Positions 1 to 8,023 of a DNA stretch of 64,000 nucleotides are shown here, one piece after another. The stretch is from an uncultured Flavobacteriales bacterium (lineage in GTDB: Bacteria > Bacteroidota > Bacteroidia > Flavobacteriales_D > Crocinitomicaceae). The notes below the pieces were generated by a model. It saw only the letters and a program-made list of their open reading frames with translations. It searched no databases and had not been told where the DNA came from. The DNA lies in contig CAJAII010000013.1 of assembly GCA_903939755.1 (NCBI GenBank), positions 53,422 through 117,421 on the forward strand, written 5' to 3'. The position numbers were made by a program, and so were the translations under genes. Position 1 is the first letter of the stretch; each line of letters opens with the position of its first letter.

Positions 1-335
1 GGACAACTGTATTGTCCACCTGACATTTGAAGCATTTTTGCGGCAGAATTTATGATTTGATCCGCTGCTAGTATAGCAAAATTCCATGTCATAAATTCAA
101 CTATTGGTCGCAATCCATTCATGGAAGCCCCAACAGCAATACCTGAAAATCCTAATTCCGCAATAGGGGTGTCAATTACTCTTTTCGCGCCAAATTCATC
201 AAGCATACCTTGAGAAACCTTATAAGCGCCATTGTATTCAGCCACTTCTTCCCCCAATAAAAAAACGCGACTGTCTAGTCTCATTTCCTCACACATTGCT
301 TCTCTAAGCGCCTCTCGGAATTGTAATGTTTTCAT
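1..335 (-). CDS. pdhB: Pyruvate dehydrogenase E1 component, beta subunit (N-terminal part; gene runs off the window)
   Basis: This is the first 111 codons of a transketolase-like E1 beta subunit, which with E1 alpha decarboxylates pyruvate in the cytoplasmic pyruvate dehydrogenase complex. The translated start reads [14 protein letters not shown], followed by [16 protein letters not shown], then [17 protein letters not shown] and a tract around [18 protein letters not shown]; these are standard E1-beta blocks of the thiamine-diphosphate domain. The ATG at 335 is well placed because a full promoter lies 20 bases upstream. Branched-chain 2-oxoacid dehydrogenase E1 beta is similar, but the [11 protein letters not shown] and TWNFA segments favour pyruvate. 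The rest of the gene lies before base 1. Confidence 0.9.
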   Translation of the reverse strand, partial: MKTLQFREALREAMCEEMRLDSRVFLLGEEVAEYNGAYKVSQGMLDEFGAKRVIDTPIAELGFSGIAVGASMNGLRPIVEFMTWNFAILAADQIINSAAKMLQMSGGQYSC

Positions 336-354
336 AATAATATATAATCTAATT

Positions 355-382
355 CAAATTTAACATCTTTTATATTAATCAA
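355..382 (-). promoter_or_regulatory. pdhB promoter, Bacteroidota type
   Basis: Read on the minus strand, TTG (382-380) is followed by 17 bases and then TAAATTTG (362-355). This matches the Bacteroidota sigma factor consensus TTG-N17-20-TAnnTTTG. It lies 20 bases before the pdhB ATG, in the short gap after clpX. Confidence 0.7.
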
Positions 383-392
383 ATAAGTTGAA

Positions 393-1625
393 CTAAGCAA
401 CCTTTAGTTTACCCAGTTTAGACTTATCAAATTGCGCTTTGGCATAGGTGCTATCCACATGAAATACTTTTGATTTGCCAGAAGGCAACTCGTACATCGC
501 ATTCATTAGAATTGCTTCGCAAATGGATCGCAATCCCCTTGCACCAAGGTTAAATGCCGCTGCTTTTTCAACGATAAGATCAAACACCTCCTTATCAAAA
601 GTAAGTTTAATACCATCCAACTCAAACAATTTAACAAATTGTTTAACTAAAGCATTTTTAGGTTCCGTTAGAATTCTCCTTAATGTTTCTTTACTTAAAG
701 GTTCTAAATAAGATAAAACAGGAAAACGACCGATCAACTCCGGGATCAGACCAAAAGATCTTAAATCCGCAGGAGAAATATTTTCTAATAAGGCATCCGT
801 TTCGTGATAACCTTGATCTTCCGTAGAGAAACCTATAGTTTGTCTATTGACCCGATTCGCAATTATTTTTTCAATTCCATCAAACGCACCACCACAAATA
901 AAAAGTATATTTTTCGTGTCAACCTGAATCATTTTTTGTTCTGGGTGCTTTCTACCTCCTTGCGGCGGCACATTGATAACAGCACCCTCTAATAATTTTA
1001 ATAATGCTTGTTGAACACCTTCTCCAGACACATCCCTTGTAATTGATGGGTTATCACTTTTTCTAGCTATTTTATCAATTTCATCAATAAACACGATGCC
1101 TTTTTGAGCTAAATCGACATTGTAATCTGCTGCTTGTAATAAGCGTGACAAGATGCTTTCCACATCTTCTCCAACATAACCCGCTTCGGTTAATACGGTG
1201 GCATCAGCAATGCAAAATGGAACGTCCAACATTTTAGCGATGGTTTTTGCTAATAATGTTTTCCCTGTTCCGGTTCGCCCTACTAAAACGACGTTCGACT
1301 TTTCAATTTCGACATCATCATTGTCCGTTTGCTCGTTTAATCTTTTGTAATGGTTATAAACGGCAACAGCCAATACTTTTTTAGCTGCTTCTTGTCCAAT
1401 TATATAATCATCCAGTTTATTTTTTATTTCAATAGGTTTTAGAACAGTATGTTTTGTGGATGAATTGCTATTTATTTTTCCCTTTACTTTCTGTTCCTCA
1501 TTCACAATATTAACTGCTTGCAAGGCACAACTATCACATATATGACCAGAAGTGCCGGCAATAAGCATATTAACACTATTGCGTTCCGCCCCACAAAAGG
1601 AACATTGCGCATCATTTTTACCCAT
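393..1625 (-). CDS. clpX: ATP-dependent protease specificity subunit ClpX
   Basis: ClpX is the AAA+ unfoldase that delivers tagged proteins to ClpP in the cytoplasm. The 410-aa protein has the usual family length. It opens with the zinc-binding domain (C8, C11, C30, C33). Then come Walker A GRTGTGKT (116-123), pore loop GYVGED (149-154), Walker B VFIDEID (178-184), the GGRKHPEQ pore-2 loop, and an IGF tripeptide in [11 protein letters not shown], which is the loop that docks onto ClpP. All functional motifs are intact. The gene starts 6 bases after the clpP stop, so the two are almost certainly one transcript. Protein and gene order are typical and nothing looks altered. Confidence 0.98.
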   Translation of the reverse strand: MGKNDAQCSFCGAERNSVNMLIAGTSGHICDSCALQAVNIVNEEQKVKGKINSNSSTKHTVLKPIEIKNKLDDYIIGQEAAKKVLAVAVYNHYKRLNEQTDNDDVEIEKSNVVLVGRTGTGKTLLAKTIAKMLDVPFCIADATVLTEAGYVGEDVESILSRLLQAADYNVDLAQKGIVFIDEIDKIARKSDNPSITRDVSGEGVQQALLKLLEGAVINVPPQGGRKHPEQKMIQVDTKNILFICGGAFDGIEKIIANRVNRQTIGFSTEDQGYHETDALLENISPADLRSFGLIPELIGRFPVLSYLEPLSKETLRRILTEPKNALVKQFVKLFELDGIKLTFDKEVFDLIVEKAAAFNLGARGLRSICEAILMNAMYELPSGKSKVFHVDSTYAKAQFDKSKLGKLKVA

Positions 1626-1631
1626 TTTTAC

Positions 1632-2300
1632 TTATTTAGGATTTCGAAGTAAAACTTCATCAACCATACCATATTCTTTGGCTTCGCTTGCGGTCATCCA
1701 ATAATCCCTATCGGAATCATTCGATACTTTTTTAAAGGTTTGTTTGGAATGCAACGCTAAAATATCATACAGTTCTTTTTTCAATTTAAGGATTTCCCTT
1801 GTGGTTATTTCGATATCCGAAGCTTGTCCTTGAGCACCACCTAAGGGCTGATGAATCATCACCCTAGAATGTTTTAAGGCACTTCGTTTTCCTTCAGCAC
1901 CTGCACATAACAATACAGCTCCCATAGAAGCGGCTATTCCAGTACAAATTGTAGCCACATCTGGACGAATATATTGCATAGTGTCATAAATCCCTAGACC
2001 AGCATAAACAGAACCACCGGGAGAATTCATGTAAATTTGAATGTCTTTTTTAGGATCTACCGATTCTAAAAATAGTAATTGGGCATTAATGATGTTTGCT
2101 ACTTGATCATTAATTCCTGTACCTAAAAAAATAATCCTATCCATCATTAATCGTGAAAAAACATCCATCTGAGTCATATTCATTGGTCGCTCTTCAATAA
2201 TATAAGGTGTCATGGAAGATTCAATATAGTGATCAAGACTAAGGCTATTTAGCCCCATGTGTTTTGTTGCATACTTTCTAAACTCATTATTATCAAACAT
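1632..2300 (-). CDS. clpP: ATP-dependent Clp protease proteolytic subunit ClpP
   Basis: ClpP is the serine peptidase barrel that degrades substrates fed by ClpX. The 222-aa sequence contains the triad Ser125 in GIAASMGA, His150 in VMIHQPLGG and Asp199 in the RDYWMTASEA block, plus the oxyanion region NSPGGSVYAG. A roughly 30-residue N-terminal leader precedes the mature-like part, as in other ClpP proenzymes. It is the first gene of clpP-clpX. Trigger factor, which often sits upstream of clpP in related genomes, is not here; a divergent glycosyltransferase-like gene occupies that side. Confidence 0.98.
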   Translation of the reverse strand: MFDNNEFRKYATKHMGLNSLSLDHYIESSMTPYIIEERPMNMTQMDVFSRLMMDRIIFLGTGINDQVANIINAQLLFLESVDPKKDIQIYMNSPGGSVYAGLGIYDTMQYIRPDVATICTGIAASMGAVLLCAGAEGKRSALKHSRVMIHQPLGGAQGQASDIEITTREILKLKKELYDILALHSKQTFKKVSNDSDRDYWMTASEAKEYGMVDEVLLRNPK

Positions 2301-2324
2301 ACTACGTATTTTTTATATGAAATT

Positions 2325-2332
2325 CAAAAATA
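2325..2332 (-). promoter_or_regulatory. Possible -7 element of the clpP promoter
   Basis: TATTTTTG on the minus strand is an exact match to TAnnTTTG, 24 bases before the clpP ATG. No TTG sits at the ideal 17-20 base spacing, so only the -7 half is supported. Confidence 0.4.
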
Positions 2333-2395
2333 ACCAATATCAACGATACCTATATCACAATAGATACTAAATTTACCTTTTTAGACTAAAAAAGA

Positions 2396-3376
2396 ATGAT
2401 ACCCGAAGAAATTAGAAATAAACGTATACTTCTAGCCTCATTAAATTGGGGATATGGACATTTATCGCGGTGTATTTCGATAGTTTCTATATTACTTCAA
2501 AATAAAAACGTTGTTTTTTTCGCCGGAAGAGAAGCTGATTTTATCATATTGCGTCAATATTTTAGCGAAGAAATCACTTATATCAAAAATGAGCCCTATC
2601 CTTTCATATTTCGCGGCAATCGTTTTAGAACACGAGACCTTTTAAATGCTGCCATTCCCTTGCTTAAATGTTATAAAAGAGAATTGAAATCGGTACCACT
2701 TCTCGTTGAAGAATTTAATATTAATTTAGTGCTTTCTGACCATCGGTATGGGTTTCGGTCAGATAAATGTCCAAGTATATTCATCACCCACCAATGCACA
2801 CTTCCTTTAAAGAAAATAGCTTGGCCCATACAAAAGCTCCATCAATCATTCATCCAAAAATTTAGTGAAGTTTGGATCATTGACGATCAAGAAAAGAGAT
2901 TTGCTGGAAAACTTTCAGAATCACTTGGTGTAAAGTCAACATATATCGGAATACAATCCCGTTTTTATGACGCAATAAATACGCCTAAGGAGATAAATAA
3001 AGAGATTGAATGCATTCTTTTAATAAGTGGCCCCATCGAATTTTCACTTGCGCTCATCACACACTTCGAAAAAGAATTTAATGAGATGAAAGGACCTAAA
3101 TATATTATTGGGTCGAAAGACATTATCCCCATACTTCCGAAACATTTAAGCGATTATTTTAAGCCAAATAACAATTGGAAAGAAACGGATAAACTTTTGC
3201 TTGAAACAAAATTAGTCTTGTCTTATAGTGGATATTCTACCATCATGGACATCGAATTTCTTTGCTGTGAAGCTAAATTAATTCCAACTAAAGGACAATT
3301 AGAGCAAATTTATTTAGCAGAAAAATTAACGGCAAATAAAAAAGCCTTAATCAATGATCAAGGCTTTTCAATATAA
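2396..3376 (+). CDS. Glycosyltransferase-like protein (GT28/MurG-like fold)
   Basis: The 326-aa protein starts with a beta strand and glycine-rich turn, RILLASLNWGYGHLSRC, typical of the N-terminal Rossmann domain of GT-B enzymes of the MurG/GT28 type. Near the C-terminus, residues around LVLSYSGYSTIMDIEF and PTKGQLEQIYLAEKL resemble the nucleotide-sugar binding part (GGxxT and EQ...NA motifs) of that group. There is no signal peptide, so it is probably cytoplasmic or peripheral on the inner membrane. It has no operon partner: clpP diverges from it and an OmpA/TPR lipoprotein gene converges on it. Donor and acceptor cannot be told from sequence. I am fairly sure of the fold and unsure of the function. 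Confidence 0.7.
   Translation: MIPEEIRNKRILLASLNWGYGHLSRCISIVSILLQNKNVVFFAGREADFIILRQYFSEEITYIKNEPYPFIFRGNRFRTRDLLNAAIPLLKCYKRELKSVPLLVEEFNINLVLSDHRYGFRSDKCPSIFITHQCTLPLKKIAWPIQKLHQSFIQKFSEVWIIDDQEKRFAGKLSESLGVKSTYIGIQSRFYDAINTPKEINKEIECILLISGPIEFSLALITHFEKEFNEMKGPKYIIGSKDIIPILPKHLSDYFKPNNNWKETDKLLLETKLVLSYSGYSTIMDIEFLCCEAKLIPTKGQLEQIYLAEKLTANKKALINDQGFSI
3340..3368. terminator. Bidirectional terminator inside the end of the glycosyltransferase gene
   Basis: AAAAGCCTT (3340-3348) pairs with AAGGCTTTT (3360-3368) across an 11-base loop. The hairpin ends 8 bases before the stop region of the plus-strand gene and 22 bases past the stop of the minus-strand gene, so it could serve both convergent genes while being part of coding sequence. 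Confidence 0.55.
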
Positions 3377-3389
3377 TTTGATTTATTAA

Positions 3390-5096
3390 TTACTTAACAG
3401 CAGCTGAAAATGTTGCGTCAGTCATTAACTTAATAAATTCTCTATCTCTTCCAGCTTTCTCTTTCAATCCTGGATTCTTAGCAAAAGCAGACTTCAAGCA
3501 ACTAACGACAGCATCAACACCAGCATTGCTTCTTGAAGCGATAATCGCCTTTAAGTAATGACCATCTGCTGATTCTTTATCAGAACTTGCAGCAATTGTT
3601 TTACTTGCCTCATCTAATTTATTTGCTAAAATTTGTGCTAGCGCCTTATTGTAAGAAGCATCGGATCCAAATCCAGTAATCGCAGCAGAATAATTTCCTT
3701 CTAAAATACTAATGATAGCATTGTTATAGGCTAATTGAGGCGTTTTATCTTTCACTTGTCCTAAAAGTTTTTTTGCCGATTCTCTATCACCACCTGACAT
3801 GGCTACACCCGCCAAATTGTTTTTTGACATGGCATTATCCATAAGGTTATTTGCTTTTTCTAAACTAGCCTTGGCTTCAGACATTTTGTTTTGCATGTAT
3901 TTTACAGCTCCTAAATTATTGTGCGTTCTGTAATCGGATGGAGCAACTACTGTTGCTACTTGATAAATACGTGCTTTTTCAGCTACATCATTGGTTAATT
4001 TCGTAGCCGTAAATAATAGTTCTTCCACTGTTAAAGAATTCGGATTTGATGTTGAAGCACTAATTAACTCTGCATCCGTCCATCCTTTTTCTGTATAATT
4101 AACAGTAATAACAGATCGGCGAATCATAGGGAAAACATCTTTTTCCAATTCCAAATAAGTTTTACCTAATGCTGCCATTTGCTTTTCTCTCTCAGCTGGG
4201 TCAGCAGTCATTTTAATTACTCGTAAGAACAATGCTTTGTCTGCTTCAGGAATAGTAGTTGTCATTGCCAACTGGTCTTGAAAACCTACAAAATCCTCAC
4301 CTAATCCATTAATCGCGAATTTTGAAGAGTCAGCATACAGCATCATTTTTGCCTTTTTCATTAATTCCATAAAAGCATTACGTGCCATTCTAGAACGCTC
4401 TGTTGACAAATTAGTGTTTTTAGCTTCTTCTCCATCTGGAGATGCATAACCTTTAATGTCAATAGAGTTAATTGTTATTTTGTTATTCGCTTGAGCAGTT
4501 GTTAACCAAACAACTAGATCTAACACATCTTTGTCGGTTAATTCTGGTTTCCTAACAACCGATTTTCCTTTTTCGAAATTAATTAATGCGGAAACAGACT
4601 TATCATTTGAACGAACCAATTTATCTTCAGCAAGTAACATTTTAAACTCATTATGTACTAAAAGTGGTGTGATGATTGTACCATCAGCAATCTTAGTTTC
4701 AGGAAGCACATCTTTCTCTTTTGCTCCTTTGTATATTTTACCTGTTAGTTTTAAATCTGTTGCTTCCATGGAAGGATTGTAGGCAACCACTTCTTCGAAT
4801 GTGGCAGTTCCACCTGGCTTGAAAGTAATTGTTTGGCCATTTCCAGTAGCTTTTTCACCTTGAATTGTCCAAGTAGTAAGTTTTGCGTCTCCAAAAACAG
4901 GAGTGATTTCCACTTTCGCTTTTTTCTTAATTCCTTTTTCTGGAATAGTAACAGTTACAGCAACTTTCACATTATCACCATGTAATTCCAAAGGATTAGG
5001 CGTAACAGAATAAGTAACATCTTTTAATAAATCACAACTAGAAACTAGTATTGCAACAAGGCCGGCTAAGGAGAAAAACGTAAGTTTTGTTTTCAT
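3390..5096 (-). CDS. OmpA-domain and TPR lipoprotein
   Basis: A 568-aa outer-membrane-type lipoprotein. A signal peptide ends in the lipobox VSSC (Cys21). The region to about residue 135 looks like an Ig-like beta domain. At about 165-245 an OmpA-like segment is suggested by INFEKGKSVVRKPEL and IDIKGYASPDGEEAKN followed by LSTERSRMARN, the usual site for peptidoglycan binding. From about 370 onward there are helical TPR-like repeats (NNLGAVKYMQNKMSEAKASL and similar). A likely job is linking the outer membrane to peptidoglycan, or scaffolding; this architecture recalls the TPR/OmpA lipoproteins of Bacteroidota, including PorE-like proteins, but I cannot assign it to T9SS. It is a single gene with its own promoter. 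Confidence 0.75.
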   Translation of the reverse strand: MKTKLTFFSLAGLVAILVSSCDLLKDVTYSVTPNPLELHGDNVKVAVTVTIPEKGIKKKAKVEITPVFGDAKLTTWTIQGEKATGNGQTITFKPGGTATFEEVVAYNPSMEATDLKLTGKIYKGAKEKDVLPETKIADGTIITPLLVHNEFKMLLAEDKLVRSNDKSVSALINFEKGKSVVRKPELTDKDVLDLVVWLTTAQANNKITINSIDIKGYASPDGEEAKNTNLSTERSRMARNAFMELMKKAKMMLYADSSKFAINGLGEDFVGFQDQLAMTTTIPEADKALFLRVIKMTADPAEREKQMAALGKTYLELEKDVFPMIRRSVITVNYTEKGWTDAELISASTSNPNSLTVEELLFTATKLTNDVAEKARIYQVATVVAPSDYRTHNNLGAVKYMQNKMSEAKASLEKANNLMDNAMSKNNLAGVAMSGGDRESAKKLLGQVKDKTPQLAYNNAIISILEGNYSAAITGFGSDASYNKALAQILANKLDEASKTIAASSDKESADGHYLKAIIASRSNAGVDAVVSCLKSAFAKNPGLKEKAGRDREFIKLMTDATFSAAVK

Positions 5097-5124
5097 AAAT
5101 TACTTTTTATTTATTATATAGCGA

Positions 5125-5152
5125 CAAATATAAATATAAATATCCTAATCAA
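5125..5152 (-). promoter_or_regulatory. Promoter of the OmpA/TPR lipoprotein gene
   Basis: On the minus strand TTG (5152-5150), 17 bases, then TATATTTG (5132-5125): a full match to TTG-N17-20-TAnnTTTG, 28 bases before the ATG. Confidence 0.7.
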
Positions 5153-5167
5153 AAAAAAAGCCTATTA

Positions 5168-5611
5168 TTAATCTTTTAACTCTAACAATGTCAAGTCATC
5201 TAGGATTTCCAAAAGAGGAACTCGTACAAATTCGCGATCAAAAATAAAAGGATGCGGAACAATAAGAAAGTCTGTCCGAATTATTTCGTTGTTAAAGTAT
5301 AAAATATCAATATCGATAAGCCTGTCCTTATAAATTCCATTTGATTTTGATGTTCTTCCCAACTTTTTTTCCACTCTTTCTATGGTATTCAATACATCTA
5401 AAGGAGAAAAGTCAGTTGCTGCCTTAACCACTATATTCACGAAATCATTGGATGAAACGAACCCTTGAGCTTGGGAGTAATAATAGGTAGATCTTTTGCT
5501 TATTATTCCGATTTCAGATTGAATGAGAATCAATGCCTGCTCAATATTTTCAATTTTATTCCCTAAGTTACTTCCTAATCCAAGGTAAAGCTGATTTAGT
5601 TTTTTTTCCAT
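5168..5611 (-). CDS. folK: 2-amino-4-hydroxy-6-hydroxymethyldihydropteridine pyrophosphokinase
   Basis: HPPK transfers pyrophosphate from ATP to hydroxymethyl-dihydropterin in folate synthesis. The 147-aa protein shows the family opening LYLGLGSNLGNKIENI, then the pterin-binding stretch YYYSQAQGFVSSNDFVN, the metal-binding DRLIDIDILYF (two Asp), and the closing PHPFIFDREFVRVPLLEI. Length is normal. The start overlaps the end of gldD by 16 bases, so it is the last gene of the topA-ssb-gldE-gldD-folK run. The link with gliding genes is positional rather than functional as far as the sequence shows. Confidence 0.96.
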   Translation of the reverse strand: MEKKLNQLYLGLGSNLGNKIENIEQALILIQSEIGIISKRSTYYYSQAQGFVSSNDFVNIVVKAATDFSPLDVLNTIERVEKKLGRTSKSNGIYKDRLIDIDILYFNNEIIRTDFLIVPHPFIFDREFVRVPLLEILDDLTLLELKD

Positions 5612-6228
5612 TGAAGGCTATTTACTAAATGTAGCAAATCAATTTTCAAGTACTCTAACGATGGGCGCAAACTATCATAATTCGGCTTGCAATTCAACAA
5701 CACCTCTCCCCTAATAAAATTAGAAGTTGAATCGGTTAAATAGAACTGATAATTGGTTGCAACATTTCCTTTCAAGGTAAAAAACGTTCCAAAAACTCTT
5801 CTTTCAGGGTCTATTATTTGTTGAAAGTCGATTCGATCAGCCTTTATTTTATGGTCATCAATAAAGTCATTGGAGATATTAATCAGCTGAGCGAGAGAAT
5901 CTGGTGAATTAAACGCTTTATAAAAAAGATAGAGCGTTCCATTTATGGGTCCGAGATCTATCTCTTGGGCACATTGCCCCTTATTATCCGTATTAACATT
6001 CTTTAAAGTGAAAATGTCAGCTGACTCGAGCATAACAAAACAAGCCACTTGTTCATTATGATAATAGTGATCAGGAAGATTAATCCTTAAATAAGTGGGT
6101 GGTTTTGGAATAAAATCACTTGTACGAAGTAGCGAAGATGTAGTATTTACAAGAAAAATAAATCCCGCTGCCTCTAAAAACAAAAAAGCACGGAAAAGAA
6201 TTCTCATGGTTCCAAGATTCTTACTCAT
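5596..6228 (-). CDS. gldD: Gliding motility protein GldD, without lipobox cysteine
   Basis: GldD is a cell-envelope protein needed for gliding and T9SS function in Flavobacterium. The family is recognised from IPKPPTYLRINLP near the N-terminus and the C-terminal blocks GTFFTLKGNVATNYQFYL, TDSTSNFIRGEVL and PNYDSLRPSLEYLKIDL, together with its place after gldE. Family members are normally lipoproteins. Here the first 45 residues contain a hydrophobic stretch (about residues 9-28) but no cysteine at all, so this copy cannot be lipidated in the usual way and may be held by an uncleaved signal anchor. The start is fixed by a TAATG overlap with the gldE stop. Confidence 0.85.
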   Translation of the reverse strand: MSKNLGTMRILFRAFLFLEAAGFIFLVNTTSSLLRTSDFIPKPPTYLRINLPDHYYHNEQVACFVMLESADIFTLKNVNTDNKGQCAQEIDLGPINGTLYLFYKAFNSPDSLAQLINISNDFIDDHKIKADRIDFQQIIDPERRVFGTFFTLKGNVATNYQFYLTDSTSNFIRGEVLLNCKPNYDSLRPSLEYLKIDLLHLVNSLQWKKN

Positions 6229-7556
6229 TATTTATTGTTTATTAAAACCTTAACCAACTTCACTCTTCTCTTATCAGATGATTCAACAATCAATTTAAAA
6301 TTACCTTGCAAAATAAACTCCTTGTTTTTCATGATTCTACCAGACTGCTCATTGATAAATCCACCAAGTGTTTCAGCATCTCCTTTAATCGCTTCAAAAT
6401 CCTTCCCGTCTATCCCAACCACTTTGTAAAAGTCATTTAAGGTTGTCCTGCCTTCAAATATGTAGGTGGAATCATCTATTTTTTCAAATGCTATTTCGTC
6501 ATCATCAAATTCATCGGTGATATCTCCCACAATTTCCTCCAAAATATCTTCCAATGTAATTACACCCGACGCCCCGCCGTACTCATCGACAACAACCGCT
6601 AAATGCATTTTCATACTTCTAAATTCTTGCAGTAAATCGTTAATTTTTTTATTTTCCGGAATGAAAAATGGTTTTCTAATTACTTCCACCCAATTGAATT
6701 CTTTTCCTTTTGACAGATGTTGAAGAAGGTCTTTGATATATAGAATTCCAATAACATTGTCGGTATTTTCTTTATAAACTGGGATCCTGGAATATCCTGC
6801 ATCCAAGACAAAAGCAAGCACCTCATCAAACAAACAATCTGAATTCAACACGGCCATTTCTATTCGAGGCTTCATTATTTGTGAGGCTTCCGTTCGACCG
6901 AATTTGACAATTCCTTCCAATAATTTTTGTTCCTCGTCTGATGTCGAACTTTCTTTTGTTAGCGCAATCGCATGCTCAAGTTCGTCTGAAGAAATCTGAA
7001 TCGATTTTCTCTTTGCTTTGGAAATGAATTTACTACCACTTACCAGCACCCATTTCAACCATGAAATTGGAGGTGTTTTACTTAAGATATATAAGGGTCT
7101 GGCTACCCAACGTGAAACTCTTTCGGCATTATTGGTCGCATAAATTTTGGGGATCACCTCTCCGATTAGCAAAATCATAAAAGTAATTCCCACCACTTCA
7201 ATAAAGAACCGTATTAGTTCGTTGCCTGCTTTCACTGGAAAATTTGCGTCCAACACAAATGTGGAGAGGATAACTATCCCAACAATCACAAAGTTATTTA
7301 CTATTAAAATGGTCGCTAATAAATCCCTTGGGTTGGACAATAATTGAATGATCGTCTTTGCCTCTTTCGAATTTTCGGCTTTCAGCTTATTATTTTCATC
7401 GGGATTAATCGAAAATAAGGCCGATTCAGAACCCGACATTACTGCACAAAAGAAGAGAAGAAAAAATATGATAATCGCATATATGATCGTTTCCGAACCA
7501 ATTCCTGCGTACATGATTTCTGGTATAACTAAACTGGGAGGTTCGATACTATTCAT
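6228..7556 (-). CDS. gldE: Gliding motility-associated CBS-domain membrane protein GldE
   Basis: A 442-aa protein of the CNNM/HlyC-CorC group. An N-terminal transmembrane part (about residues 20-165) carries the family signature MSGSESALFSINPDE, followed by a CBS pair (about 215-340, with IMKPRIEMAVLNSD, VIGILYIKDLL and VVVDEYGGASGVITLEDIL) and a small C-terminal CorC-type domain. In flavobacteria GldE acts with GldD in gliding, and the adjoining overlapping gldD supports the name over a generic hemolysin or magnesium-efflux label. It starts 5 bases after the ssb stop. Confidence 0.92.
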   Translation of the reverse strand: MNSIEPPSLVIPEIMYAGIGSETIIYAIIIFFLLFFCAVMSGSESALFSINPDENNKLKAENSKEAKTIIQLLSNPRDLLATILIVNNFVIVGIVILSTFVLDANFPVKAGNELIRFFIEVVGITFMILLIGEVIPKIYATNNAERVSRWVARPLYILSKTPPISWLKWVLVSGSKFISKAKRKSIQISSDELEHAIALTKESSTSDEEQKLLEGIVKFGRTEASQIMKPRIEMAVLNSDCLFDEVLAFVLDAGYSRIPVYKENTDNVIGILYIKDLLQHLSKGKEFNWVEVIRKPFFIPENKKINDLLQEFRSMKMHLAVVVDEYGGASGVITLEDILEEIVGDITDEFDDDEIAFEKIDDSTYIFEGRTTLNDFYKVVGIDGKDFEAIKGDAETLGGFINEQSGRIMKNKEFILQGNFKLIVESSDKRRVKLVKVLINNK

Positions 7557-7561
7557 TTATA

Positions 7562-8005
7562 TTAAAATGGTAAGACATCGCCCTCTTCGGGGGCCAAATC
7601 AGTTAATTTACTTTCCGTTGTTGAATGATCTTCTTTACGATAAGGAGCCGGATTATTTTCTTTATTCTCAGGCCTCGATAAGATCGTCATTTCATCTCCA
7701 ACTACTTCCGTATTATAGCGAGTATTTCCCTCTTTATCCTGCCAAGATTTTTTCTTCAATTTGCCTTCAACATAAATTTTCGTGCCTTTATGCAGGAACT
7801 TTTCTGCCACTTCAGCTAAACCTCTCCACAAAACTATATCGTGCCAATCAGTGATTTCTTTTTTTTCACCTGATTGTTTATCTACATACGATTCGGAAGT
7901 AGCAATTGAAAAAGATGCTACTACAGCCCCATTATCAAAGCGCCTCACCTCTGGGTCTTTGCCCAAATTTCCAATTAAAATTACCTTGTTTACACTTCCG
8001 CTCAT
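7562..8005 (-). CDS. ssb: Single-stranded DNA-binding protein
   Basis: A 147-aa SSB with an N-terminal OB fold (about residues 1-110; VNKVILIGNLGKDPEVRRF, then YVEGKLKKKSWQDKEGN) and a short acidic tail ending GDVLPF, the counterpart of the partner-binding DDDIPF tip. It coats single-stranded DNA in replication and repair. It lies between topA (18-base gap) and gldE. The synteny ssb-gldE-gldD is typical of Flavobacteriia, where mutY rather than topA is often the upstream neighbour. Confidence 0.97.
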   Translation of the reverse strand: MSGSVNKVILIGNLGKDPEVRRFDNGAVVASFSIATSESYVDKQSGEKKEITDWHDIVLWRGLAEVAEKFLHKGTKIYVEGKLKKKSWQDKEGNTRYNTEVVGDEMTILSRPENKENNPAPYRKEDHSTTESKLTDLAPEEGDVLPF

Positions 8006-8023
8006 AGAGACAAATATAATCTA

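Noticed and set aside
7348..7854. Open frame of 168 codons on the plus strand
   Set aside because: It covers gldE and ssb on the opposite strand, has no signal or family motif, and the minus-strand genes are certain.
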